Source: Mucilaginibacter aquatilis (GTDB lineage Bacteria > Bacteroidota > Bacteroidia > Sphingobacteriales > Sphingobacteriaceae). From it: a stretch of 64,000 nucleotides of DNA. The stretch spans positions 62,001 through 126,000 of the forward strand of contig NZ_WQLA01000007.1 of the NCBI RefSeq assembly GCF_009755275.1, in the 5' to 3' direction. A program made the position numbers and the translations under genes. The number at the start of each line of letters is the position of its first letter. Position 1 is the stretch's first letter. Under the pieces are notes generated by a model that worked only from the letters and a program-made list of their open reading frames with translations, did no database searches and was not told the DNA's origin. Below, one piece after another: positions 1-8,274 of the stretch.

Positions 1-996
1 AGGAGCCTGACCTTGTTTAATGGTGATACCCTTGTCAAATATTCTAAACATTGGGAAGTTATCATACGGAGAACCATACACGCCCACAATACTAACCGTA
101 CCGCTGCGACGTACCGACTCAAAACACAGGTCGAGTATTTTCATACTGCCTACTTCAAAATTCACGGCCGATTTAATTTTATCCATTACGCCGCGCTCCG
201 GCTCAAAACCTACTGCATCAACACATACATCAGCGCCACGGCCGCCTGTCATTTGCCTAATGGCTTCAACAACATCTACTTTATGCGGATTTAAGGTTTC
301 AACATGGTTTACGGCTTTTGCCTTCTCCAGGCGGTAGTCAAGTACATCAATGGCAATTACACGTCCGGCACCATTAAGCCAGGCTGCCTTTTGTGCCATC
401 ATCCCAACAGGACCTGAGCCAAATATGGCCACAGTTTCGCCACCTTTAAGCTGCGCCCAATCAATGGCCGACCATCCGGTTGGAAAAATATCTGTTAAGA
501 ACAGTACCTGCTCATCCGTTAAATTATCAGGTACAATTCGCGGACTTATATCGGCATAGGGTACACGTACGTACTCTGCCTGGCCACCCGAGTAACCTCC
601 ATATAAATCGGTATAACCATAAAGGGCACCACCTTTTTTATCGGTTAAGTCGCCATCAGGACCGTAGTGTTCGTAATTTGAGTTTTCGCAATGAGGTGAT
701 GCACCATGTGTGCAAAAGAAACATTGACCGCAGGATATTGGGAAAGGAACTACAACGCGATCACCCTTTTTTAATTTGGTAACACCTGCGCCAACCTCTT
801 CAACAATACCCATAAACTCATGACCTAGTATAAGGTCTTTAGGTTGTGGTACGCCACCACTTAATATGTGTAAGTCAGAACCGCATATGGCTGTTGATGT
901 AACTTTTAAAATTACATCATTTGGATGCTGAATTTTGGGATCTTCAACGGTATCTACGCTGATATCTCCGGGTTTGTGAAATACTGCTGCTTTCAT
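1..996 (-). CDS. Zinc-dependent alcohol dehydrogenase, formaldehyde dehydrogenase-like (3' end cut by window)
   Basis: Medium-chain Zn- and NAD(P)-dependent dehydrogenase, read as 332 codons from the ATG at 996 and running off the left edge of the window without a stop. Catalytic zinc ligands are visible as Cys38 (ICGSDLH) and the GHEF motif near residue 66. A structural zinc lobe follows with four cysteines (CGQC, FFC and SPHC). The Rossmann glycine motif FGSGPVG sits near residue 191. The GGALYGY and GGQAEYVRVPYAD segments match the glutathione-independent formaldehyde dehydrogenase-like subfamily. The exact substrate (formaldehyde, a polyol or another alcohol) cannot be read from the sequence. 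The gene is monocistronic as far as visible, with a 150-bp gap to the GH25 gene upstream. Confidence 0.88.
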   Translation of the reverse strand, partial: MKAAVFHKPGDISVDTVEDPKIQHPNDVILKVTSTAICGSDLHILSGGVPQPKDLILGHEFMGIVEEVGAGVTKLKKGDRVVVPFPISCGQCFFCTHGASPHCENSNYEHYGPDGDLTDKKGGALYGYTDLYGGYSGGQAEYVRVPYADISPRIVPDNLTDEQVLFLTDIFPTGWSAIDWAQLKGGETVAIFGSGPVGMMAQKAAWLNGAGRVIAIDVLDYRLEKAKAVNHVETLNPHKVDVVEAIRQMTGGRGADVCVDAVGFEPERGVMDKIKSAVNFEVGSMKILDLCFESVRRSGTVSIVGVYGSPYDNFPMFRIFDKGITIKQGQAP

Positions 997-1146
997 AGGT
1001 AGTGTTAAGTAACTTTAATTTATAATTAAATCACATAACACTAACAGAAATACTAAAGACAGGTTTTTTCTAAATACTAAAAACCGACAACTACAGATTT
1101 TGAATTCGTCTAAATTTCAGCGTATTAAATTAAAACAAGATTGTAT

Positions 1147-2037
1147 TTATCTAATTAGCATCTGCTCAAACTGCAAGCTGTCACCCTTAAATGCGTTGAA
1201 ATCAACAGTATGATTTATACCAGTTATATGAGCAGTTTCTGAGTGCTGCCAAAACCACCAATTGGTATCTTTACCGGCTTTAAGTTCAGGCTTATTATAG
1301 TGTGCAATCCATAGGGGATATTCATCAAAGCCGCCTTCCAGGTAATCTTTATAAAAGCTGAGCCCGGTGTAGATAATGGGTTTGGTTTTCAACTTACTTT
1401 CAACGTGCTTTAAAAAAGTTTTTAATTGCTTTCGCATTTCCTGCGGTGGTACATTATCAAGGCGTTCAATGTCAACTACCGGCGGCAAATCACCGCTTTC
1501 AATATTTACGTTTTGCAGAAAAAAGCGGGCCTGCCATAAACCATCCTTATAAGGCCTGAAGAAATGGTAGGCCCCGCAGCGTATACCATTTTTGGCAGCT
1601 TCACGCCAGTTACGTTTAAAATAAGGATCAACAGTTAGCAAACCCTCCGTAGCTTTTATAAAGGCAAAGCTTATGCGCACGCTATCCTCTTCCATTGCCC
1701 GTACCTTTGGCCAGTCAATCTTTCCTTGTGCGTAAGAAACATCAATTCCATGAATTTTGTATCGCGTAGGAATATCTATACCAAAACTTTTATAATTGCG
1801 GTAATGCGGATTTTGTCCTATATTTTTTACCCACTGCCAGCTTGCCGAAAAAAAGCTTACAACGTACCCATAGTAAAATGGCGACAATAATACCAGTAAC
1901 GCTCCGATAACTACGGGCTTCCATGAAAATGTCTGGGTTTTCTTCTTAACGGGAGGTTTCCTGGCTGTTTTAGCACGCGGTTTTGCCGTTTGTACCTTTC
2001 GGGGCTTAATAGGTTTTAACTCTTTAGGGGTAGTCAC
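1147..2037 (-). CDS. Membrane-anchored GH25 lysozyme (muramidase)
   Basis: N-acetylmuramidase of glycoside hydrolase family 25, cleaving the MurNAc-GlcNAc bond of peptidoglycan. The 296-residue product begins with a very basic 40-residue tail (Lys/Arg/Pro-rich), then one membrane segment (about residues 42-63), then the GH25 barrel from about residue 94. Family acidic residues are present: Asp99 in GIDVS, Glu131 in KATEG, and Asp189/Glu191 in VVDIE. The domain ends with the aromatic WFWQHS stretch. The start codon is GTG at 2037; the next in-frame Met lies inside the catalytic domain. The topology suggests a cytoplasmic basic tail and a periplasmic catalytic domain, so a role in cell-wall remodelling rather than secretion is inferred. 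Confidence 0.88.
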   Translation of the reverse strand: MTTPKELKPIKPRKVQTAKPRAKTARKPPVKKKTQTFSWKPVVIGALLVLLSPFYYGYVVSFFSASWQWVKNIGQNPHYRNYKSFGIDIPTRYKIHGIDVSYAQGKIDWPKVRAMEEDSVRISFAFIKATEGLLTVDPYFKRNWREAAKNGIRCGAYHFFRPYKDGLWQARFFLQNVNIESGDLPPVVDIERLDNVPPQEMRKQLKTFLKHVESKLKTKPIIYTGLSFYKDYLEGGFDEYPLWIAHYNKPELKAGKDTNWWFWQHSETAHITGINHTVDFNAFKGDSLQFEQMLIR

Positions 2038-2109
2038 CCGGCAAAGTTACGCACTATATAAACACGTAAATTAATTTACTTAACAAATAATGTAAACACT
2101 TAAATGCAT

Positions 2110-2142
2110 AAAAAAAGCAACCATTTTCAGGTTGCTTTTTTT
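2110..2142 (-). terminator. Intrinsic terminator of the GH31 gene
   Basis: Inverted repeat AAAAAAGCAACC / GGTTGCTTTTTT around a 6-7 nt loop. It lies 14 bp after the GH31 stop and before the GH25 start. The A-run on one side and T-run on the other make it potentially bidirectional. Confidence 0.85.
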
Positions 2143-2156
2143 GCTCTATAAATTAA

Positions 2157-4628
2157 TTAAGCTATTTCAATTTGCTTAAAGTTTTTGGTGAATTTAAAGT
2201 CGAGAATCAACTTTTCGGCATCAAAAACAAAGTCGGTAACCTCTTTGCCATCAGCAATAATTTTTGATGGTTTAAAAGGCAAGCCAACCACATTGAAGTG
2301 ATAATTTTCGTAACGAGGTGTATATAACCCTTCCATGCTTTGCTGTAGCGTAAAACTTGTTGGCTTACCGCTTGCAACAAATTTTTTCTCAGAGTATATG
2401 TCCTGCTCGTAGGCAAAAGTTTCGCCATAATCTTCAAAAAAGAAAGAGTTAGCAGGTGCTTCGCTGTAGTAAACGTTAAGCTTAACCTCTTCAATTTCCT
2501 TTTCGCCCACGTATTGCATTACTGGGTATTCGGGTATTACCGAACCTGCTTTTACAAACAGCGGAATGGTTTCAAGTGGTGTTGCAACTTCAACCTCGCG
2601 GCCACCTTCTATTAATTCATTATCCCAGTAGCCAAACCAATTACCTTTAGGCAGGTAAACCTTCCGGCTTGTTTGGCCGGGTTCCATAACTGGGCAAACT
2701 AATATTTTATCACCGTAGGTGAATTCATCCTGGCGGGCCTGGTTGTTTATTTCGTCTTGTTCCTGCATTACAACCGGACGCAAAATTGGGAACCCGTAGC
2801 GGTGATGCTCCCAAAATGTAGAGTACAAGTAAGGTATAAGCTTATAACGAAGCTCGATAAATTTACGGTTAATGGCAGTATACGGCTCTCCAAAGCTCCA
2901 TGGCTCACGTTCTTTAGTGTCGCCGGCAGAGTGTGCACGCATAAACGGCGAGAATGTTCCCATTTGAATCCATCGGGTAAATAGTTCGCCATCAGGCTCG
3001 CCACTAAAGCCGCCAATATCTGTACCGCAAAACGGTATGCCCGACATTGACAAACGCTGGCATTGTACGTTGCCAAGGCGCAAATGCTCCCATGATGCCA
3101 CATTATCGCCCGTCCAAACAGAGGTAAAGCGTTGTACGCCCGAATACCCTGCACGGGTAATGGTAAAAGGACGCTTATTTTTCATAAGCTTACGCATACC
3201 TTCGTACGTAGCTCTTACCATTTGCATGCCGTACACGTTATGTGCCTTACGGTGCGATCCGCGGTAACCATCATACTGGTGACGTACATCATCAGGGAAG
3301 GTACCGGCGCCAAATACGGCAGGTTCGTTCATATCGTTCCAAACGCCCGCTACGCCTAATTGCACCAGCTCGTCAAACAATGTGCCCCACCATTCACGCA
3401 CCTCAGGGTTGGTAAAATCAGGAAATTGGCAACGCCCCGGCCATACGTGGCCTTCCATAAAATAATCATCGCATCTGCGACAGAAATAACGCTTTTCTTT
3501 GCCTTCTTTAAAAACCCAGTAATTGTCATCAACCCGTATACCCGGGTCAATAATAACCACAGTTTTAAATCCATCAGCCGCCAATTCCTTAATCATCTTT
3601 TTAGGATCAGGGAAATACTTACGGTTCCAGGTAAAGCAGCGGTACCCGTCCATATAATCTATGTCAAGGTAAATACCATCACACGGAATTTTATTTTCGC
3701 GGAAACCGTTAGCTACCTTTTTAACCTTTGATTCGGGGTAGTAGCTCCAACGGCACTGATGATAGCCAAGCGCCCATAACGGCGGCATTGGGTGAGTACC
3801 CGTTAATAAATGGTAACGTTTAACAACGTCCATCATATTTGGGCCATGTATGTAATAGTATTGCAGCTCTCCCCCGTCTGCCCAAAAACTTGTTTTATTG
3901 CGGTCTTCAGAACCAAAGTCAAAGTGAGCTTTAAAGGTATTATCGAAAAATATGCCGTGTGCAATACCCTCGTTAAGGCTTATGTAAAACGGTATACTGC
4001 GATATATAGGGTCCTGGTTCCAGGCAAATGAGTAAGCGTCGGTATTCCAGTTCACAAAGCGCTTACCGCGCAAGTTTAAGTCGGTAGGTTTATCACCCAA
4101 GCCATAAAAGGCTTCTTCAGGATGACAAACCTTTGTACCAAATACGTAGTAACCGCCAAACTGAACATTTTCTTCCCAATGCATTGGGGTTGCATCGGCA
4201 CTTGTTACATGATTTTGGCTATCAGAAAATGAAACCAGGAAGTCCTTTTTGCTGATGTGGCAGTTTACTGTACTTGTTGAAATACGGTATTCGTTTTCAT
4301 TTTCATGCAAATGAAATACCGATACCTTAACTTCAAGCTTAGGTACAGCATATGAAAACTCTTCTAAAAAAACACTGTGAGGTGCCATGCGCACCCTTAT
4401 TATTTCGTCGGTTACAATGGTTACTTCAACAGTAGCCTCAGTGTCGCGAAAGAAAAACTTGTTCCCCTTTTGCTCAACATTTTCCGGTGCGGTAAGGTAC
4501 TTTTTTACAATTGGCTTTAAACCAAGAACCGGGTTATTAACGTGCTGAAAAACTTCTTCTTCCTGTTCAATAAGTTTAACCGCCGGCGATTCAGGTATCG
4601 GATCGTTTGATGGATTGTTTTGTTCCAT
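2157..4628 (-). CDS. GH31 alpha-glucosidase
   Basis: Alpha-glucosidase of glycoside hydrolase family 31 (823 aa), releasing alpha-linked glucose from oligosaccharide ends. Order: N-terminal beta-sandwich, catalytic barrel (about residues 270-620), then C-terminal beta domains. The catalytic nucleophile is Asp432 in VWNDMNEP and the acid/base is Asp508 in VWTGDN; LDIDYMDGYR and the HSAGDTKEREPW segment are further family hallmarks. No signal peptide is evident: the N-terminus is polar and acidic, so the enzyme is probably cytoplasmic and could act on imported malto-oligosaccharides or on glycogen breakdown products. It lies divergent to glgB across a 487-bp gap, consistent with a shared role in alpha-glucan metabolism. 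Alternative related activities (alpha-xylosidase) are less likely but not excluded. Confidence 0.9.
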   Translation of the reverse strand: MEQNNPSNDPIPESPAVKLIEQEEEVFQHVNNPVLGLKPIVKKYLTAPENVEQKGNKFFFRDTEATVEVTIVTDEIIRVRMAPHSVFLEEFSYAVPKLEVKVSVFHLHENENEYRISTSTVNCHISKKDFLVSFSDSQNHVTSADATPMHWEENVQFGGYYVFGTKVCHPEEAFYGLGDKPTDLNLRGKRFVNWNTDAYSFAWNQDPIYRSIPFYISLNEGIAHGIFFDNTFKAHFDFGSEDRNKTSFWADGGELQYYYIHGPNMMDVVKRYHLLTGTHPMPPLWALGYHQCRWSYYPESKVKKVANGFRENKIPCDGIYLDIDYMDGYRCFTWNRKYFPDPKKMIKELAADGFKTVVIIDPGIRVDDNYWVFKEGKEKRYFCRRCDDYFMEGHVWPGRCQFPDFTNPEVREWWGTLFDELVQLGVAGVWNDMNEPAVFGAGTFPDDVRHQYDGYRGSHRKAHNVYGMQMVRATYEGMRKLMKNKRPFTITRAGYSGVQRFTSVWTGDNVASWEHLRLGNVQCQRLSMSGIPFCGTDIGGFSGEPDGELFTRWIQMGTFSPFMRAHSAGDTKEREPWSFGEPYTAINRKFIELRYKLIPYLYSTFWEHHRYGFPILRPVVMQEQDEINNQARQDEFTYGDKILVCPVMEPGQTSRKVYLPKGNWFGYWDNELIEGGREVEVATPLETIPLFVKAGSVIPEYPVMQYVGEKEIEEVKLNVYYSEAPANSFFFEDYGETFAYEQDIYSEKKFVASGKPTSFTLQQSMEGLYTPRYENYHFNVVGLPFKPSKIIADGKEVTDFVFDAEKLILDFKFTKNFKQIEIA

Positions 4629-5115
4629 TGAGTTAGTTAGTTCTGATTAATTAAGTATTGCTTTTTAAGGCAGGTATCAAACTAATTGTTCAATAACCAA
4701 GCCATGTTACACCATAAATGCAACCTGCGTTTACTTATACGTAATTACCGACCGAAAAGTAAAAAGAAATTTACCATTAGCCTAACTTAATTTGCTATTG
4801 GATGATTTAAATACGGTTTTTGGGGAAATATTAACTCAACTTTACCAGGCATTGTAAACATCATCCATGAAATTGGTTACCACAGCTTGTTTATAAATAA
4901 AAACACTGGCAACTCATCAGCCTGATCGTTAATTTCTTATAGTGCAAATAGCAGCTTATGTTAAATAAATTTTACTAGTATTGTGCACACAGGTAAAACA
5001 AGCAACAGGTAGCATATGTTGGACATATAAGGCATAATTTGCTTTCAACAAAATCTTTACCGATTGCTTAACGCATTCATCTTGATTTACCGTCGTTCTG
5101 AACAGACTATCTACC
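4629..5115. other. 487-bp intergenic region between divergent GH31 and glgB
   Basis: No convincing ORF, RNA gene or repeat. It must contain both divergent promoters, but I find no clean TAnnTTTG element. The sequence is AT-rich throughout. Confidence 0.5.
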
Positions 5116-7554
5116 ATGGCAAAAAAAACCGAGAAAACTAAACCTTTGAACATTGCAGAAGGTAATGAGGCTACTAACCTTTTATCTGATGATACCACTA
5201 CTACCAATGATGCATTGTTATTGAATGACAAGGCTAAGACAAAAGCAGATAAGGATAGAAAACCAAAGTCAACAAAAAAAGCTGATGATACTGATGCACC
5301 TGTCAAAGGTATAAAGGCCAAAAAAAGCAAGGCTGAAGATGCCGCCTCAATGGCTACATCCGCTGCAGAAACATTTCCGGAGTCGCAACCGGTGAAGGCA
5401 AAAAAAGCTTCACGCAAAACAGAAAGTGTGGCAGATGGCCAAACCTTTCCGGAATCGGTTCCTGTTAAGGCGGTAAAAAAATCTGGTGCCAAGGCTACAA
5501 AAAAACAACCATCTGGAGCAAGTGAAGCAGGTTTAACTAATGAGCCGAATGCCGTTACTGAACAATCTTCATCAACAAAAAACAACGACCTTAATGCGTT
5601 ACCGGTAATACACAGTTCTACGGAGAGCAATTTGCCAAGTGAGGAGTTTGAGGCAGTTGAAGCTTATAGCCGCTTTACCGATTTTGATATCGATCTGTTT
5701 AAAGGTGGCAAGCATTATAAGCTTTACGAAAAGTTGGGGTCGCATGTAGTTACTCATAAAAATGTAGTAGGCACTTACTTTGCCGTATGGGCACCAAATG
5801 CTCAATATGTATCGGTTATTGGTAATTTTAATGGTTGGAACAGGGGCAGTCATGCGTTATATCACCGCTGGGATGCCTCAGGCATATGGGAAGGTTTTAT
5901 ACCTCACGTTGGGCATGGCGAAATTTATAAATACTTTATACACTCACACAGTGGCGAAAAGCTTGAAAAAAGCGACCCGTATGCGCTACAAAGTGAGCAG
6001 CCGCCGCAAACGGCTTCCATTGTAAGCCACACTTATTATGAGTGGAAGGATGAAAACTGGATGCGTAACAGGTACGAGCACAATGCTTTGGACCGTCCAT
6101 ATTCAGTTTATGAGGTTCACCTGGGCTCGTGGGCGCGTAGCCCCGAGAGTCCGGACAGTTTCCTGACTTATAGCGAACTTGCAGATAAGCTGGTGCCTTA
6201 TGTAAAAGAGATGGGCTTTACACATGTGGAGTTCATGCCTGTAATGGAGCACCCGTTTTATCCGAGCTGGGGCTACCAGTTAACCGGTTACTTTGCCGCT
6301 ACCTCAAGATACGGTTCGCCTCAGCAGCTCATGGAGCTTATTGAGCGCTTTCACCTTGAAGGTATTGGCGTTATATTAGATTGGGTACCATCGCACTTTC
6401 CGGGAGACGGACATGCGTTGTACCGCTTTGATGGCACGCACCTTTACGAGCATGAAGATGTACGCAAAGGCTACCACCCCGACTGGACGTCATACATTTT
6501 TAATTACGGACGTAACGAAGTTAAAGCGTTTTTAATAAGCAGTGCCATGTTTTGGCTTGAGCGTTACCACGCCGATGGTATACGCGTAGACGGTGTAGCC
6601 TCAATGCTTTACCTTGATTACTCACGTAAGCAAGGCGAATGGGAACCTAATATGTATGGCAATAACTTCAACTTAGAAGCTATTGACTTTTTAAAGGAGT
6701 TTAACATGGCTGTTTATAGTCACTTCCCCGACGTTCAAACCATTGCCGAAGAATCTACTTCTTTTAACGGCGTAACCAAACCGGTTTACCTAGGCGGACT
6801 TGGTTTTGGCATGAAATGGATGATGGGTTGGATGCACGACAGTTTAAATTACTTTAAGCTTGACCCAGTACATCGCCAGTTTCATCATAATGAAATTACG
6901 TTCAGTCTTATTTACGCGTTTACGGAAAACTTTATGCTGCCGTTTTCACATGATGAGGTGGTTTACGGCAAGCACTCCATGCTATGCAAAATGCCTGGAG
7001 ACGAGTGGCAGCGCTACGCCAACCTGCGCTTACTTTACAGCTATATGTTTACCCACCCCGGAGCAAAACTGTTGTTCATGGGTGCCGAGTTTGGGCAAAA
7101 CGCTGAATGGGATTTTGGGAAGTCGTTAGACTGGTGGATTTCTCAATATGATTGCCACCTGGGTATGCAAGAAACGGTAAAAGCTCTTAACAAGCTATAT
7201 AAAAGCTACCCTGCATTATATGAAAAAGCATTTGGCAAAGACGGCTTTGAATGGATAGATGGCGGTAACAGCAAAGACTCCATTATAGTATATGCCCGTA
7301 AAGGCCACGATGCCGGAAATGATGTGGTGGTTATGCTTAATATGACGCCACTGGTTCATTATGACTTCCGTGTAGGTGTAACCCAGCAAGGCGAGTGGCG
7401 CGAAGTGTTCAATTCAGACGATAAGAACTTTTGGGGAACAGGGGTAAATAATCCGTACCCGCTTAAATCACAAAACAAAAAGTGGCACGGGCAAGAAAAC
7501 TCTATTGAAATTACCATACCACCGTTAAGTGCAGTGGTGTTTGCCCAAAAATAA
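5116..7554 (+). CDS. glgB: 1,4-alpha-glucan branching enzyme with long Lys/Ala-rich N-terminal extension
   Basis: Glycogen branching enzyme (GH13), forming alpha-1,6 branches by transferring cut alpha-1,4 chains. The 812-aa product has a conserved core from about residue 186: a CBM48-type N domain (YFAVWAPNA, VIGNFNGWN), then the barrel. GH13 regions are visible: DWVPSHFPGD (421-430), DGIRVDG with nucleophile Asp492, IAEESTSF with acid/base Glu545 or 546, and FSHDEVVYGK. Residues 1-185 are a low-complexity, probably disordered tail rich in Lys, Ala, Thr and Asp, containing two copies of TFPESxPVKA (86-95 and 110-119). That tail is unlike the usual family N-terminus. The ATG at 5116 is in frame with the whole tail, and no obvious internal start gives a standard-length protein. 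A strong convergent terminator follows. Confidence 0.93.
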   Translation: MAKKTEKTKPLNIAEGNEATNLLSDDTTTTNDALLLNDKAKTKADKDRKPKSTKKADDTDAPVKGIKAKKSKAEDAASMATSAAETFPESQPVKAKKASRKTESVADGQTFPESVPVKAVKKSGAKATKKQPSGASEAGLTNEPNAVTEQSSSTKNNDLNALPVIHSSTESNLPSEEFEAVEAYSRFTDFDIDLFKGGKHYKLYEKLGSHVVTHKNVVGTYFAVWAPNAQYVSVIGNFNGWNRGSHALYHRWDASGIWEGFIPHVGHGEIYKYFIHSHSGEKLEKSDPYALQSEQPPQTASIVSHTYYEWKDENWMRNRYEHNALDRPYSVYEVHLGSWARSPESPDSFLTYSELADKLVPYVKEMGFTHVEFMPVMEHPFYPSWGYQLTGYFAATSRYGSPQQLMELIERFHLEGIGVILDWVPSHFPGDGHALYRFDGTHLYEHEDVRKGYHPDWTSYIFNYGRNEVKAFLISSAMFWLERYHADGIRVDGVASMLYLDYSRKQGEWEPNMYGNNFNLEAIDFLKEFNMAVYSHFPDVQTIAEESTSFNGVTKPVYLGGLGFGMKWMMGWMHDSLNYFKLDPVHRQFHHNEITFSLIYAFTENFMLPFSHDEVVYGKHSMLCKMPGDEWQRYANLRLLYSYMFTHPGAKLLFMGAEFGQNAEWDFGKSLDWWISQYDCHLGMQETVKALNKLYKSYPALYEKAFGKDGFEWIDGGNSKDSIIVYARKGHDAGNDVVVMLNMTPLVHYDFRVGVTQQGEWREVFNSDDKNFWGTGVNNPYPLKSQNKKWHGQENSIEITIPPLSAVVFAQK

Positions 7555-7579
7555 CCTTAAATTTAATTAAAGCTTTAAA

Positions 7580-7634
7580 CCGGAAAATCAGATGCATGTT
7601 TGGCAATGCCTGCATCTGATTCTCCGGCTTTTTG
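7580..7634 (+). terminator. Terminator after glgB
   Basis: A 17-bp stem with one mismatch (7580-7596 pairs with 7611-7627) and a 14-nt loop, followed by CTTTTTG. It sits between the convergent glgB and TPR genes. Confidence 0.88.
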
Positions 7635-7635
7635 T

Positions 7636-8118
7636 TTATAACGTTGCCTTATATTCACAATTGCTGATTGCTCTTTTATAATCTTCAATTGAATCAAAGT
7701 TGAGGCAAAGTTTGATAGCCTTTTTATAAAATACTATTGCCTCATCAAAGTTTTGATTGTACTCCTCTAGTATACCTAAGCGGTAATTTATCAATGCCTT
7801 ATCAACCAATGGCCTGTGCAATGCAGTGGCGGCAATGTCACGTGCTTTGTCCCATTGCTCAAGGTTGGTATATAAAACTATTAAGTTTATATAAGCATGC
7901 GGGTATTGTGCGTTACTTTTAATGGCAGCTTTGTAATGGTTTTCGGCACGGGCATAATCGTCAAACTGTGTACGGTATAACCAGCCTAATGAGTTATGAG
8001 CCTGTGCTGTTGCAGGTTCTTCTAAAATTATATTTTCAAGCAGTTGTTTAGCCTGCAGGTAATTGGCGTTCCTAATTGCTTCTTCAGCCTCAAGATATAT
8101 ATCTTCCCAGTTATGCAT
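7636..8118 (-). CDS. Tetratricopeptide repeat protein
   Basis: About 160 residues made almost wholly of TPR helical hairpins. Typical units are AQAHNSLGWLYRTQFDDYAR, AENHYKAAIKSNAQYPHAYI and the segment around residue 115 (RLGILEEYNQNFDEAIVFYKKAI). TPRs mediate protein-protein contacts; no catalytic domain or signal peptide is present, so it is probably cytoplasmic. I chose the ATG at 8118 (protein begins MHNWEDIYLEAEEAI), because the longer reading frame to 8163 starts with TTG and adds a non-repeat segment. The partner is unknown. It is convergent with glgB, and no operon partner is evident. Confidence 0.8.
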   Translation of the reverse strand: MHNWEDIYLEAEEAIRNANYLQAKQLLENIILEEPATAQAHNSLGWLYRTQFDDYARAENHYKAAIKSNAQYPHAYINLIVLYTNLEQWDKARDIAATALHRPLVDKALINYRLGILEEYNQNFDEAIVFYKKAIKLCLNFDSIEDYKRAISNCEYKATL

Positions 8119-8242
8119 AGTAAAATTAATTGGGTAAAACTGCAAGATACGCAATAAATCCAACTCCTATTAGCATGCTAACGTCAAATAATAATGATTG
8201 ATGTTAGGTACTGTGTTAAATTCACGCTTAAGGCCTGGCAAC

Positions 8243-8267
8243 GAAAAAGGCCCTAAGTAAGGGCCTC
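8243..8267 (-). terminator. Terminator after the GH97 gene
   Basis: Read on the minus strand: AGGCCCTTACTTAGGGCCT followed by TTTT, 8-30 bp beyond the GH97 stop. Confidence 0.8.
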
Positions 8268-8274
8268 TCCTGGT

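Noticed and set aside
2768-3154. 128-codon minus-strand frame inside the GH31 gene
   Set aside because: Out-of-frame shadow of a strongly conserved enzyme with no independent support.
4956-5630. 224-codon open frame on the minus strand overlapping the start of glgB
   Set aside because: It is antisense to the Lys/Ala-rich GlgB tail, and its Ala/Val/Phe-rich composition is a by-product of those codons; there is no domain or start signal.
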